Positions 1-5,584 of a DNA stretch of 5,584 nucleotides are shown here, in pieces. The stretch is from Bacteroidaceae bacterium (GTDB taxonomy: Bacteria; Bacteroidota; Bacteroidia; Bacteroidales; Bacteroidaceae), in contig JAEEOD010000179.1 in NCBI GenBank assembly GCA_016284115.1, positions 1-5,584 on the forward strand. The letters are read 5' to 3'. The notes under the pieces are model-generated. The model ran no database searches and had not been told where the DNA came from. It worked only from the letters and a program-made list of their open reading frames with translations. The position numbers were made by a program, and so were the translations under genes. Numbering within the stretch: the stretch's first letter is position 1; the number at the start of each line of letters is the position of its first letter.

Positions 1-749
1 ACCGTAGTCGTGGTAACGTGAACCCAACTGTTTATGCTATTGAGAAAAACGGTATGGATCATGCGGACCACATCATGTGTGTGAGTGAGTTGACGCGACA
101 GACTGTCATCAACAAGTATTACCAGGATCCTCGCAAAGTGTCAACGGTGCATAATGCCGTTACTCCATTGCCACAGGAAATTCTGGATATTATCCCAGAG
201 AAAAAACCTAACGAGAAAGTGGTTACTTTCTTAGGTCGTCTGACCATGCAGAAAGGACCTGAATATTTCGTTGAAGCTGCAAGTTTGGTGCTGCAACGTA
301 CCAAGAACATTCGCTTCTGTATGGCTGGTAATGGTGATATGATGGAAAAGATGATTCGTCTGGTGGCTGAGCGCGGCATTGCCGACAGATTCCACTTCCC
401 TGGTTTCATGAAAGGTAAGCAGGTATATGAGTGCCTCAAGGCCAGTGACGTGTATGTGATGCCTTCTGTATCAGAGCCATTTGGTATTTCTCCATTGGAG
501 GCTATGCAGTGCAGTGTGCCTTCGATCATTTCCAAGCAATCGGGTTGTGCTGAGATTCTGGATAAGTGTATCAAGGTGGACTATTGGGATATCCACGCAT
601 TGGCTGATGCCATGTATTCCATTTGTACTTACCCTGCTATGTATCAGTATCTGCACGACGAGGGAAAGGTAGAGGTAGATGGCATTACTTGGGAAGATGT
701 GGGTTTGAAAGTACGCCGCATCTATGATGATGTAATTAGGAATTTCTAA
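1..749 (+). CDS. GT4-family glycosyltransferase, C-terminal part (5' end outside window)
   Basis: This is the nucleotide-sugar-binding half of a GT-B retaining glycosyltransferase (Glycos_transf_1 type), probably a cytoplasmic alpha-glucosyltransferase of glycogen metabolism. The frame is open from codon 3-5 (RSRGNVNP...), so the GTG at position 18 is not the real start and roughly 170 N-terminal residues should lie upstream. Visible signatures are GRLTMQKG at 234-257 (Arg and Lys of the donor diphosphate site), GNGD near 324, and SEPFGISPLE at 471-500, which is an intact E-x7-E motif (Glu codons 474 and 498). The stop is TAA at 747-749. The GH57 gene follows after 18 bases, so the two are probably cotranscribed. 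In Bacteroides, from memory, this pair follows a glycogen debranching enzyme gene. Family call is firm; donor and acceptor are inferred from context. Confidence 0.9.
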   Translation, partial: RSRGNVNPTVYAIEKNGMDHADHIMCVSELTRQTVINKYYQDPRKVSTVHNAVTPLPQEILDIIPEKKPNEKVVTFLGRLTMQKGPEYFVEAASLVLQRTKNIRFCMAGNGDMMEKMIRLVAERGIADRFHFPGFMKGKQVYECLKASDVYVMPSVSEPFGISPLEAMQCSVPSIISKQSGCAEILDKCIKVDYWDIHALADAMYSICTYPAMYQYLHDEGKVEVDGITWEDVGLKVRRIYDDVIRNF

Positions 750-767
750 ACGATAATTATTATAGAT

Positions 768-2165
768 ATGAGAACAATCTGTCTTTTTTTTGAAATACAT
801 CAGCCGGTACTGTTGAAGCGCTATCGTTTCTTTGATATCGGTATCAATCATTACTATTACGATGATTATGCTAATGCTACCCGCATTGGCGATGTAGCTG
901 AGAGGTCTTATATACCAGCTCTGAACACCTTGATTGATATGGTAAAGGAAAATAAAGGGGCATTTAAGGTAGCTATCTCTATTTCTGGTATTGCATGTGA
1001 ACAGTTGGAAATTCATGCACCATCCGTTATCGACTTGTTGAAGAAACTGAATGATACGGGTTGCTGCGAGTTCTTGGCAGAACCATATTCTCACGGTTTG
1101 GCTGCACTCACTAACGAAAAGGTGTTCAAAAACCAGGTAGGTCGTCAGGTGGAGAAAATGAATGCGCTGTTTGGTGTTACTCCTAAAGTGCTGGTAAATA
1201 CCGATATGTTGTATAATGATGAAATTGGTGCCATTGCAGCAGACATGGGCTTCAAGGGTATGCTGACAGAAGGTGCTAAGCATGTGCTGGGTTGGAAGAG
1301 TCCACATTATGTATATCATTGCAACATGAATTCTAAGTTGAAACTGCTCTTACGTGATTACAAGTTGTCAGATGATATCTCTCTGCGTTTCTCTAATACA
1401 GAGTGGAATGAGTATCCGTTATTTGCTGATTCATTCATGAAGAAGATCGATGATCTTCCACAGGAAGAGCAGGTAATCAACTTGTTTATGGAACTTGGTG
1501 CTTTGGGTATTGCTCAACCATTGTCATCCAATATCTTGCAGTTCATTAAGGCTTTGCCTGCACAGGCTAAGGAGATGGGCATTACCTTCTCTACTCCTTT
1601 GGAGGTAATGACGAAACTTAAATCTGTTTCTCCTATTGATGTGCCATATCCAATTACTTGGATTGATGAAGAACGTGATACCAGCTGCTGGTTAGGTAAC
1701 GTGATGCAGCGTGAGGCCTATAATAAGCTTTATGATGTGGCTGATAGGGTGTTGCTGTGCAATGATCGCAGAATTAAGATGGACTTCGACTATCTGCAGT
1801 CAAGTACTAATTTCCGTGATATGACTACCAAGAACAGTGGAGTAGGCATTGACCGTGGTATTTATGACTCACCTTACGATGCGTTTACCAACTATATGAA
1901 TATCCTGGGTGACTTCTGCAAGCGTGTAGAATCTCTCTATCCAACAGATATTGAAAATGAAGAGCTAAATGCACTGCTCACCACCATCAAGAATCAGGAT
2001 ACCGAGATAGCTAAGCTGAACAAAGAGTTGCAGAAAGCTAAGGAGAAACTAGAGGATGATAAGGCGCAGAAGACAAAGGCTCCTGCTAAAAAAGCTGCCA
2101 AGGTTGCTGATAAGAAGCCTGCAGCAAAGAAGCCAGCTGCAAAGAAAGTTCCTGCTAAAAAGTAA
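768..2165 (+). CDS. GH57 alpha-amylase-like protein with altered catalytic pair, coiled coil and Lys-rich tail
   Basis: A 465-residue protein of glycoside hydrolase family 57, commonly annotated as alpha-amylase. The N-terminal HQP motif (residues 11-13), the CEFLAEPYSHG block (100-110), the block VNTDMLYNDEIG (143-154) with GFKGMLTEGAKHVLGW (161-176), and NLFMELGALG (238-247) follow the order of the family's conserved regions. By alignment from memory to archaeal GH57 alpha-amylases (NTELIYN and FMDYETFGEH), the nucleophile Glu is Asp146 and the general acid Asp is Glu242, so normal hydrolysis is doubtful. Residues 396-432 form a predicted coiled coil and 432-465 a Lys/Ala/Pro tail. No signal peptide is seen, so it should be cytoplasmic. 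The ATG at 768 lies 18 bases after the GT4 stop, with no Shine-Dalgarno sequence, as is usual in Bacteroidota. It is likely a glucan-binding or regulatory partner of the GT4 enzyme; this role is inference. Confidence 0.9.
   Translation: MRTICLFFEIHQPVLLKRYRFFDIGINHYYYDDYANATRIGDVAERSYIPALNTLIDMVKENKGAFKVAISISGIACEQLEIHAPSVIDLLKKLNDTGCCEFLAEPYSHGLAALTNEKVFKNQVGRQVEKMNALFGVTPKVLVNTDMLYNDEIGAIAADMGFKGMLTEGAKHVLGWKSPHYVYHCNMNSKLKLLLRDYKLSDDISLRFSNTEWNEYPLFADSFMKKIDDLPQEEQVINLFMELGALGIAQPLSSNILQFIKALPAQAKEMGITFSTPLEVMTKLKSVSPIDVPYPITWIDEERDTSCWLGNVMQREAYNKLYDVADRVLLCNDRRIKMDFDYLQSSTNFRDMTTKNSGVGIDRGIYDSPYDAFTNYMNILGDFCKRVESLYPTDIENEELNALLTTIKNQDTEIAKLNKELQKAKEKLEDDKAQKTKAPAKKAAKVADKKPAAKKPAAKKVPAKK
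2118..2147 (+). repeat. Two tandem 15-base imperfect repeats encoding PAAKK
   Basis: Positions 2118-2132 and 2133-2147 encode PAAKK twice with synonymous differences (CCT/CCA, GCA/GCT, AAG/AAA). A shorter PAKK copy follows at 2151-2162, and an APAKK copy lies upstream at residues 438-442. The units form the lysine-rich tail of the GH57-like protein. The synonymous divergence suggests selection on the peptide rather than a very recent duplication. Confidence 0.6.
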
Positions 2166-2183
2166 GTAGTGAATATATAAAGA

Positions 2184-2216
2184 AAGAGGTTGTCCTTAAG
2201 GGCAGCCTCTTCTTTT
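2184..2216 (+). terminator. Rho-independent terminator after the GH57-like gene
   Basis: A 12-bp stem (2184-2195 with 2200-2211) closes a TTAA loop and is followed by a T-rich run, CTTTTATAT. It starts 18 bases after the GH57 stop. Two pairs are G-U wobbles in the plus-strand transcript (T2193 with G2202, T2190 with G2205). In the minus-strand transcript they become A-C mismatches, so the hairpin favours plus-strand termination. A weaker role for the converging DUF4270 gene is possible, because its transcript would read TCTTTATAT after the stem. Confidence 0.85.
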
Positions 2217-2233
2217 ATATGAATAAATGTTTA

Positions 2234-3802
2234 TCAGTTATTACCGAACCTGGTAAAAGTCACTTCCAGTTGGATAGGATTATTTAACTTACCATCGGTT
2301 TTACCTTTACCACCCACTAGTCTTGCATACGAAGGCTTCAGGTCGTGAGAAGTGCCCACTACTGTAGTAGTAGCAGATGAATAATAGCTGGCAGCTGTAG
2401 TGTAAGTATCTACTACAATAGGCACTACAAGTACCTTGTTTTCTTCAACCCATTTAGCTTCCCTTGCATCATCCCATGAAGCACCAGCTTCTGCTTTCTC
2501 CTTATTCTTTTCCCTTATGGTGATAGTTATCAGATTGGCAATATTGTTAAACACATATTTGTTACTTTCTGTAGCATTATGATCTACATAGAACGTTGTA
2601 TTGTTGTCAGGCAATGAGTTGGTCTCAAAAAAATCTTTCAAATCTTTCTTCCTGATAAGCATCACTCTTGATGGTTGTTCCATGCTAATCTCATAAGGAC
2701 TGACATCAGGATAGTTCGTCAGCGATAATTTTACAGAGTTAAGCGTATCTTTTCCCAATGTTTGATAGATCTCATCATATGGTATAGTCAATGCTGTGAA
2801 TACACCTGCTGGTGACTTGATATAAGTGTTGTCGGGGTCATCAATCTTCTCCTGCAATTTGTCGGAATTTGTTATTTTATTAGCTTGTATTACTTCTGGT
2901 GTAGAACTAAAGATGTATTCAACTGCAAAATAGGTGGAGTCAGATCCAGCTATGCCTTTCTCATCTGTCACTTTTTTCTTTAAAGCAACACCCAACGAGT
3001 CTGTTTCATAGAAGTTGAAGCCCATGTAAAGGATAACTCGGTTCACGTAAAGAATCGTGCCGTCACCATAATCAGTTGTCAGGTAATAGCCAGGAATAAC
3101 GTTGTTAATAAATGACTCGCTGTCTTTGAAATATTCAGGATGTTCTCTGTTCAGCTTCAATATCTTGTTACCACGTTCCTTGTCCATCTTGATATCGATG
3201 TAATTCTCTTTCAATGTGGAAGAGGAAGAAGAATAATCGTGTGCAGTATAAGCCGTAGAACCTACCAAATTTTCTTTGTCATAATACTTGTCAACGTCGA
3301 TATTTGTATAACGATAAAACCTACCATTCGACTTTCTGTCAGCCAGCCATTGTTCGTTCAACTCATAGGCACTCACACGGCAAGCAGTAACAGAATCGCC
3401 AAAGAATCCTTTTACGCTATTTGTGTTCTTGTTATAGGATATTCTCAGAAAAATCATCTCGCACTCATCTTCCACCATCTTGCCTGTGGCAGTCTTGGTT
3501 GCTTCATCGTATTTGTAAACCTCAGGGAACTGATAATTCTCTGCAGTTGTCATCTCGGTGATGAAGCTGGCATCATAGTATCCAAATTCTGGATCGGAAA
3601 ATCTGCCGAGATAGGCAGTTTGAGAACGTGCATACACTGAATCTGCCTTTACAGTTTCAGACATCACATCAAAATGAGTGGTATAGGTTGCCACCATATC
3701 TTTCGATGGCATGATTTCCCATCCTATCTTATCTGTCGTATCGTCGCAACTAAAGAATAACAGGAGCGTCAGCAACGCAAAACCTGGAAAATTCAATTTC
3801 AT
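2234..3802 (-). CDS. DUF4270 family lipoprotein
   Basis: A 522-residue protein of unknown function that matches the Bacteroidota DUF4270 family. The N-terminus is a lipoprotein signal: Lys2, a hydrophobic run at residues 8-17, then FFSC with the lipid-modified Cys19 followed by Asp-Asp. This predicts an envelope location, and the acidic residues after Cys resemble export signals that carry Bacteroidota lipoproteins to the cell surface. Recognisable family blocks are DKIGWEIMPS (24-33), DSVYARSQTAYLGRFSDPEFG-like sequence at 54-74, KSPAGVFTALTIPYDEI (329-345) and DLKPSYARLVGGKG (487-500), ending in QLEVTFTRFGNN. A serine run (191-195) lies in the middle. The ATG at 3800-3802 is supported by AAGGAA eight bases upstream and by the signal peptide starting there. 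It lies 53 bases after the GT5-like gene on the same strand, so cotranscription is likely. No enzymatic motif is evident. Confidence 0.88.
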   Translation of the reverse strand: MKLNFPGFALLTLLLFFSCDDTTDKIGWEIMPSKDMVATYTTHFDVMSETVKADSVYARSQTAYLGRFSDPEFGYYDASFITEMTTAENYQFPEVYKYDEATKTATGKMVEDECEMIFLRISYNKNTNSVKGFFGDSVTACRVSAYELNEQWLADRKSNGRFYRYTNIDVDKYYDKENLVGSTAYTAHDYSSSSSTLKENYIDIKMDKERGNKILKLNREHPEYFKDSESFINNVIPGYYLTTDYGDGTILYVNRVILYMGFNFYETDSLGVALKKKVTDEKGIAGSDSTYFAVEYIFSSTPEVIQANKITNSDKLQEKIDDPDNTYIKSPAGVFTALTIPYDEIYQTLGKDTLNSVKLSLTNYPDVSPYEISMEQPSRVMLIRKKDLKDFFETNSLPDNNTTFYVDHNATESNKYVFNNIANLITITIREKNKEKAEAGASWDDAREAKWVEENKVLVVPIVVDTYTTAASYYSSATTTVVGTSHDLKPSYARLVGGKGKTDGKLNNPIQLEVTFTRFGNN

Positions 3803-3810
3803 ATATTTCG

Positions 3811-3816
3811 TTCCTT
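3811..3816 (-). promoter_or_regulatory. Shine-Dalgarno-like site of the DUF4270 gene
   Basis: The minus strand reads AAGGAA, ending eight bases before the ATG at 3802. It is the only clear purine-rich ribosome site in the window; the GH57-like and GT5-like starts have A/T-rich leaders without one. It fixes the DUF4270 start. Confidence 0.55.
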
Positions 3817-3825
3817 ATCGTTTGT

Positions 3826-3833
3826 CAAATATA
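3826..3833 (-). promoter_or_regulatory. Possible -7 promoter box upstream of the DUF4270 gene
   Basis: The minus strand reads TATATTTG, fitting the Bacteroidota sigma-ABfr -7 consensus TAnnTTTG, 23 bases before the DUF4270 start. No convincing TTTG-like -33 element lies about 19 bases upstream (only CTTT at 3849-3852, too close), and the region is A/T-rich enough for a chance match. It may give the lipoprotein gene its own transcript in addition to readthrough from the GT5-like gene. Confidence 0.3.
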
Positions 3834-3855
3834 TCTCTCAATTAAATTAAAGATA

Positions 3856-4659
3856 TCAGATAGTATCGTAGAAGTCACTTATCGATTGCATCATATTCTC
3901 CTCTTGATAGGGTAGGAAAGGTTTGCCACTTTGTTTAGCATAAGCTATCAGTTCTGGGTCCACATCTGGAGTTTGCTGAACGATGGCATCAGCATGATCA
4001 ATAGCCAATTTGCTCAACTGGATAAAGTTCACAGGGTCACTCATCGTACCTAAATCTTCTTTCTCTACTCCCTTGATCATTACCTTTGAAGTGAAGTTGT
4101 CAGGAAAATCTTTGCTGAATTCGTTGCCATACAAAGAATATACGATTTTTGAGTCCATGAAAGAAGGCTCGTCGCAATAGTTTTTCTTAATGTATAGTGG
4201 CACCAAGGCTGTAAAACAACCATGGCAGTGAATAATGTCTGACCTCCAACGCAACTTCTTCACCGTTTCCAAAGCACCTCTATCATAGAAGATAGTACGT
4301 TCGTCATTGTCTTCATATTCGTTACCTTCCTCATCTGTCAGTTGCTGTCTGTTCTGGAAATAATCATCGTTGTCTATGAAATATACTTGGATTCGAGCAG
4401 ACTGAATAGAAGCTACCTTGATGATAAGTTGATGGTCTGTGTCATCAATAATAATATTAATGCCAGAAAGACGGATTACTTCATGCAATTGATTCCTACG
4501 TTCGTTCACTGTACCCCATTTAGGCATAAATACCCTAATTTCACGACCGTTTTCCTGAACAGTCTGTGGAAGATTACGGCACACATCGGCCATGTGTGAC
4601 GCAGAAACGAATGGAGCAATTTCTTGCGTAATAAATAATACTCTTTCTGTTTTTGCCAT
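3856..4659 (-). CDS. Glycogen/starch synthase-like protein, GT5 N-terminal domain only
   Basis: A 267-residue protein matching only the N-terminal GT-B domain of bacterial glycogen synthase (Glyco_transf_5). Recognisable parts are VLFITQEIAPFV (7-18), ADVCRNLP (24-31), the EDNDERTIFYDRGALE block (116-131), and IIHCHGCFTALVPLYIK (142-158), which corresponds to the HDWHTALVPLYL segment of GlgA. The family's KTGGL loop, whose Lys contacts ADP-glucose, is replaced by SASHM (19-23). GlgA is normally about 470-500 residues; here the second Rossmann domain, with the donor site and E-x7-E motif, is absent. The stop is clean and no continuation is visible downstream. Such short proteins are, from memory, standard in Bacteroidota and annotated as glycogen synthase. 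Catalysis alone is improbable; a glucan-binding or regulatory role is inference. It has its own promoter after the upstream terminator, and the DUF4270 gene follows. Confidence 0.88.
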   Translation of the reverse strand: MAKTERVLFITQEIAPFVSASHMADVCRNLPQTVQENGREIRVFMPKWGTVNERRNQLHEVIRLSGINIIIDDTDHQLIIKVASIQSARIQVYFIDNDDYFQNRQQLTDEEGNEYEDNDERTIFYDRGALETVKKLRWRSDIIHCHGCFTALVPLYIKKNYCDEPSFMDSKIVYSLYGNEFSKDFPDNFTSKVMIKGVEKEDLGTMSDPVNFIQLSKLAIDHADAIVQQTPDVDPELIAYAKQSGKPFLPYQEENMMQSISDFYDTI

Positions 4660-4688
4660 AAAATAACTATTCTACTTCTAACAGAATA

Positions 4689-4720
4689 CAAAGGTATAAA
4701 AAAAATATGACTTTCGGAAT
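4689..4720 (-). promoter_or_regulatory. Promoter of the GT5-like/DUF4270 transcription unit
   Basis: The minus strand carries TACCTTTG at 4696-4689, an exact match to the Bacteroidota -7 consensus TAnnTTTG. A TTCCG element at 4720-4716, a weak stand-in for the TTTG -33 box, lies 19 bases upstream, within the usual spacing. The -7 box ends 29 bases before the ATG at 4659, giving a short leader. The site lies just past the terminator of the preceding gene, which is where a new promoter is needed. Confidence 0.6.
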
Positions 4721-4729
4721 ATTTTTACA

Positions 4730-4766
4730 AAAAATGGCACACTGAGTGTCTCAGTGCGCCATTTTT
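4730..4766 (-). terminator. Rho-independent terminator of the glutamate synthase-family gene
   Basis: A 17-bp stem (4730-4746 with 4750-4766) has a three-base loop and an A/T base, and in the minus-strand transcript it ends in a run of six U. The only irregular pair, A4739 with C4757 on the plus strand, becomes a G-U wobble in minus-strand RNA, so the hairpin is fully paired only for minus transcription. It begins 31 bases after the stop codon at 4798-4800. Confidence 0.9.
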
Positions 4767-4797
4767 AAACACTTATTAATATACGCTTTAAGTTTTT

Positions 4798-5584
4798 CTA
4801 TTTTTGAAAACTCTTATGCATTGCAGCTGCAGCTTTTCTACCATCACCCATGGCGAGAATCACAGTAGCACCTCCACGAACGATATCGCCACCTGCAAAC
4901 AGGGTAGGGATAGATGACTGCATATCGTCGTTCACCACAATGGTACCTTTCCTTCCCAATTCCAAACCTTCCACTGAACGAGGAACTATTGGGTTAGGTG
5001 ATACACCTACTGCTACGATAACCAAATCTGCGTCCAACGTTTCTGTAGCACCAGGGATGGGCTCCGGACTTCTTCTTCCAGATGCATCTGGTTCACCCAA
5101 CTGCATCTTCTGAAGAACAACTTGCTTCACCTTTCCTTGCTCGTCAGCAATGTATTCCAATGGGTTGTGCAGGGTAAGGAATTGTACACCTTCTTCCTTT
5201 GCATGTTTCACTTCCTCTTTACGTGCAGGCATCTCGTTTTCTGAACGGCGATATACGATGGTTGCACTGTCGGCACCTAAACGCAGTGCTGTACGTACAG
5301 AGTCCATAGCCGTGTTACCACCACCTACTACAATTACATTTTTGCCGAATGGTACAGGGGTGTCAGTGTCTTCACTGGCAGCATCCATCAGATTTACACG
5401 AGTCAAAAATTCGTTAGAAGACAAAACATTGATCAGGTTCTCACCTGGGATATGCATAAAGTTTGGCAGACCAGCACCACTGGCTACATAGATTCCTTTG
5501 AAACCTTCTGCTTCCAATTGCTTGGTACTGATGGTTTTACCTATGATGCAGTCTTTTACGAACTTTACACCCATTTTGCCCAAA
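4798..5584 (-). CDS. NADPH-dependent glutamate synthase small-subunit family oxidoreductase (GltA/GltD/NfnB-like), C-terminal part
   Basis: The C-terminal 261 residues of an FAD/NAD(P)-binding oxidoreductase of the glutamate synthase beta-subunit family. The frame is open to the window edge, so the TTG at 5583 is not a true start, and at least 200 residues (the Fe-S cluster region and first FAD-binding motif) lie outside. Visible signatures are YVASGAGLPNFMHIPGEN (32-49 of the visible part), the NADPH-binding GGGNTAMD (87-94, nt 5302-5325), YRRSENEMPAR (111-121), and the C-terminal FAD contact GGDIVRGGATVILAMGDGRK (231-250). The stop is TAG at 4798-4800, followed by a strong terminator. In many Bacteroidota this module is fused behind a dihydroorotate dehydrogenase electron-transfer (PyrK-like) domain, an arrangement similar to NfnAB transhydrogenase. 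Whether it makes glutamate or transfers electrons between NAD(P)H and ferredoxin cannot be decided from this part. Confidence 0.9.
   Translation of the reverse strand, partial: LGKMGVKFVKDCIIGKTISTKQLEAEGFKGIYVASGAGLPNFMHIPGENLINVLSSNEFLTRVNLMDAASEDTDTPVPFGKNVIVVGGGNTAMDSVRTALRLGADSATIVYRRSENEMPARKEEVKHAKEEGVQFLTLHNPLEYIADEQGKVKQVVLQKMQLGEPDASGRRSPEPIPGATETLDADLVIVAVGVSPNPIVPRSVEGLELGRKGTIVVNDDMQSSIPTLFAGGDIVRGGATVILAMGDGRKAAAAMHKSFQK

Noticed and set aside
119..574. Minus-strand open frame of 151 codons inside the GT4 gene
   Set aside because: The opposite frame encodes the conserved GT4 motifs, and the translation resembles no family.
471..1319. Long minus-strand open frame (282 codons) across the GT4/GH57 junction
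   Set aside because: It is antisense to two well-recognised genes, its translation is rich in His, Cys, Trp and Ile without any domain-like pattern, and it crosses their boundary. It is best explained as a codon-usage shadow.
3140..3640. Plus-strand open frame of 166 codons inside the DUF4270 gene
   Set aside because: It is wholly antisense to the lipoprotein gene, with a low-complexity hydrophobic/Cys-rich translation and no supporting start signal.
4342..4691. Short open frames on both strands over the 5' part of the GT5-like gene
   Set aside because: They overlap the recognised GT5 frame, and the minus-strand one includes the promoter region. Neither has independent support.
4729..4766. 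Inverted repeat considered as a mobile-element end or protein-binding operator
   Set aside because: Its position after a stop codon, U-run and G-U wobble on the minus strand fit an intrinsic terminator fully. No transposase or target duplication is present.
4850..5491. Two plus-strand open frames (87 and 113 codons) inside the glutamate synthase-family gene
   Set aside because: They are antisense to conserved NADPH- and FAD-binding motifs and have Ser/Pro/Arg-rich shadow composition.
1..5584. Search for CRISPR repeats, tRNA or rRNA segments and insertion sequences
   Set aside because: No regularly spaced repeats, no cloverleaf or rRNA-like sequence and no transposase motifs were seen; almost all of the window is coding.

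Overview
The window looks like chromosome of a Bacteroidota bacterium, most likely the Prevotella/Segatella or Bacteroides group. The reasons are the gene set (a GH57 protein next to a GT4 enzyme, a DUF4270 lipoprotein next to a short GT5 'glycogen synthase'), A/T-rich leaders mostly lacking Shine-Dalgarno sequences, and promoter-like TAnnTTTG boxes. The genus is a guess from protein style, not a measurement.

Layout: two plus-strand genes run into three minus-strand genes. Positions 1-749 hold the C-terminal half of a GT4 glycosyltransferase. It is followed 18 bases later by a GH57 alpha-amylase-like protein (768-2165) and a strong terminator hairpin (about 2184-2216). On the minus strand, reading right to left, lie the C-terminal part of an NADPH-dependent glutamate synthase small-subunit family protein (4798 to the window end), its terminator (4730-4766), a promoter (about 4689-4720), a GT5-N-domain-only glycogen synthase-like protein (3856-4659), and a DUF4270 lipoprotein (2234-3802) that converges on the GH57 gene.

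How the genes fit together: GT4, GH57 and GT5-like genes form what is usually annotated as an alpha-glucan (glycogen) locus in Bacteroidota. Read closely, only the GT4 protein keeps its expected active-site signature. The GH57 protein has Asp where the family nucleophile Glu should be and Glu where the general acid Asp should be, and it carries an added coiled coil and a lysine-rich tail. The GT5-like protein lacks the KTGGL loop and the whole second GT-B domain. The locus therefore looks like one active glycosyltransferase with two catalytically altered, possibly glucan-binding or regulatory, partners. The DUF4270 protein is an envelope lipoprotein of unknown function that is probably transcribed with the GT5-like gene. 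The glutamate synthase-family gene is separated by its own terminator and is probably unrelated.

No RNA gene, CRISPR array, insertion sequence or other mobile element is visible. No gene-free stretch exceeds 140 bases.
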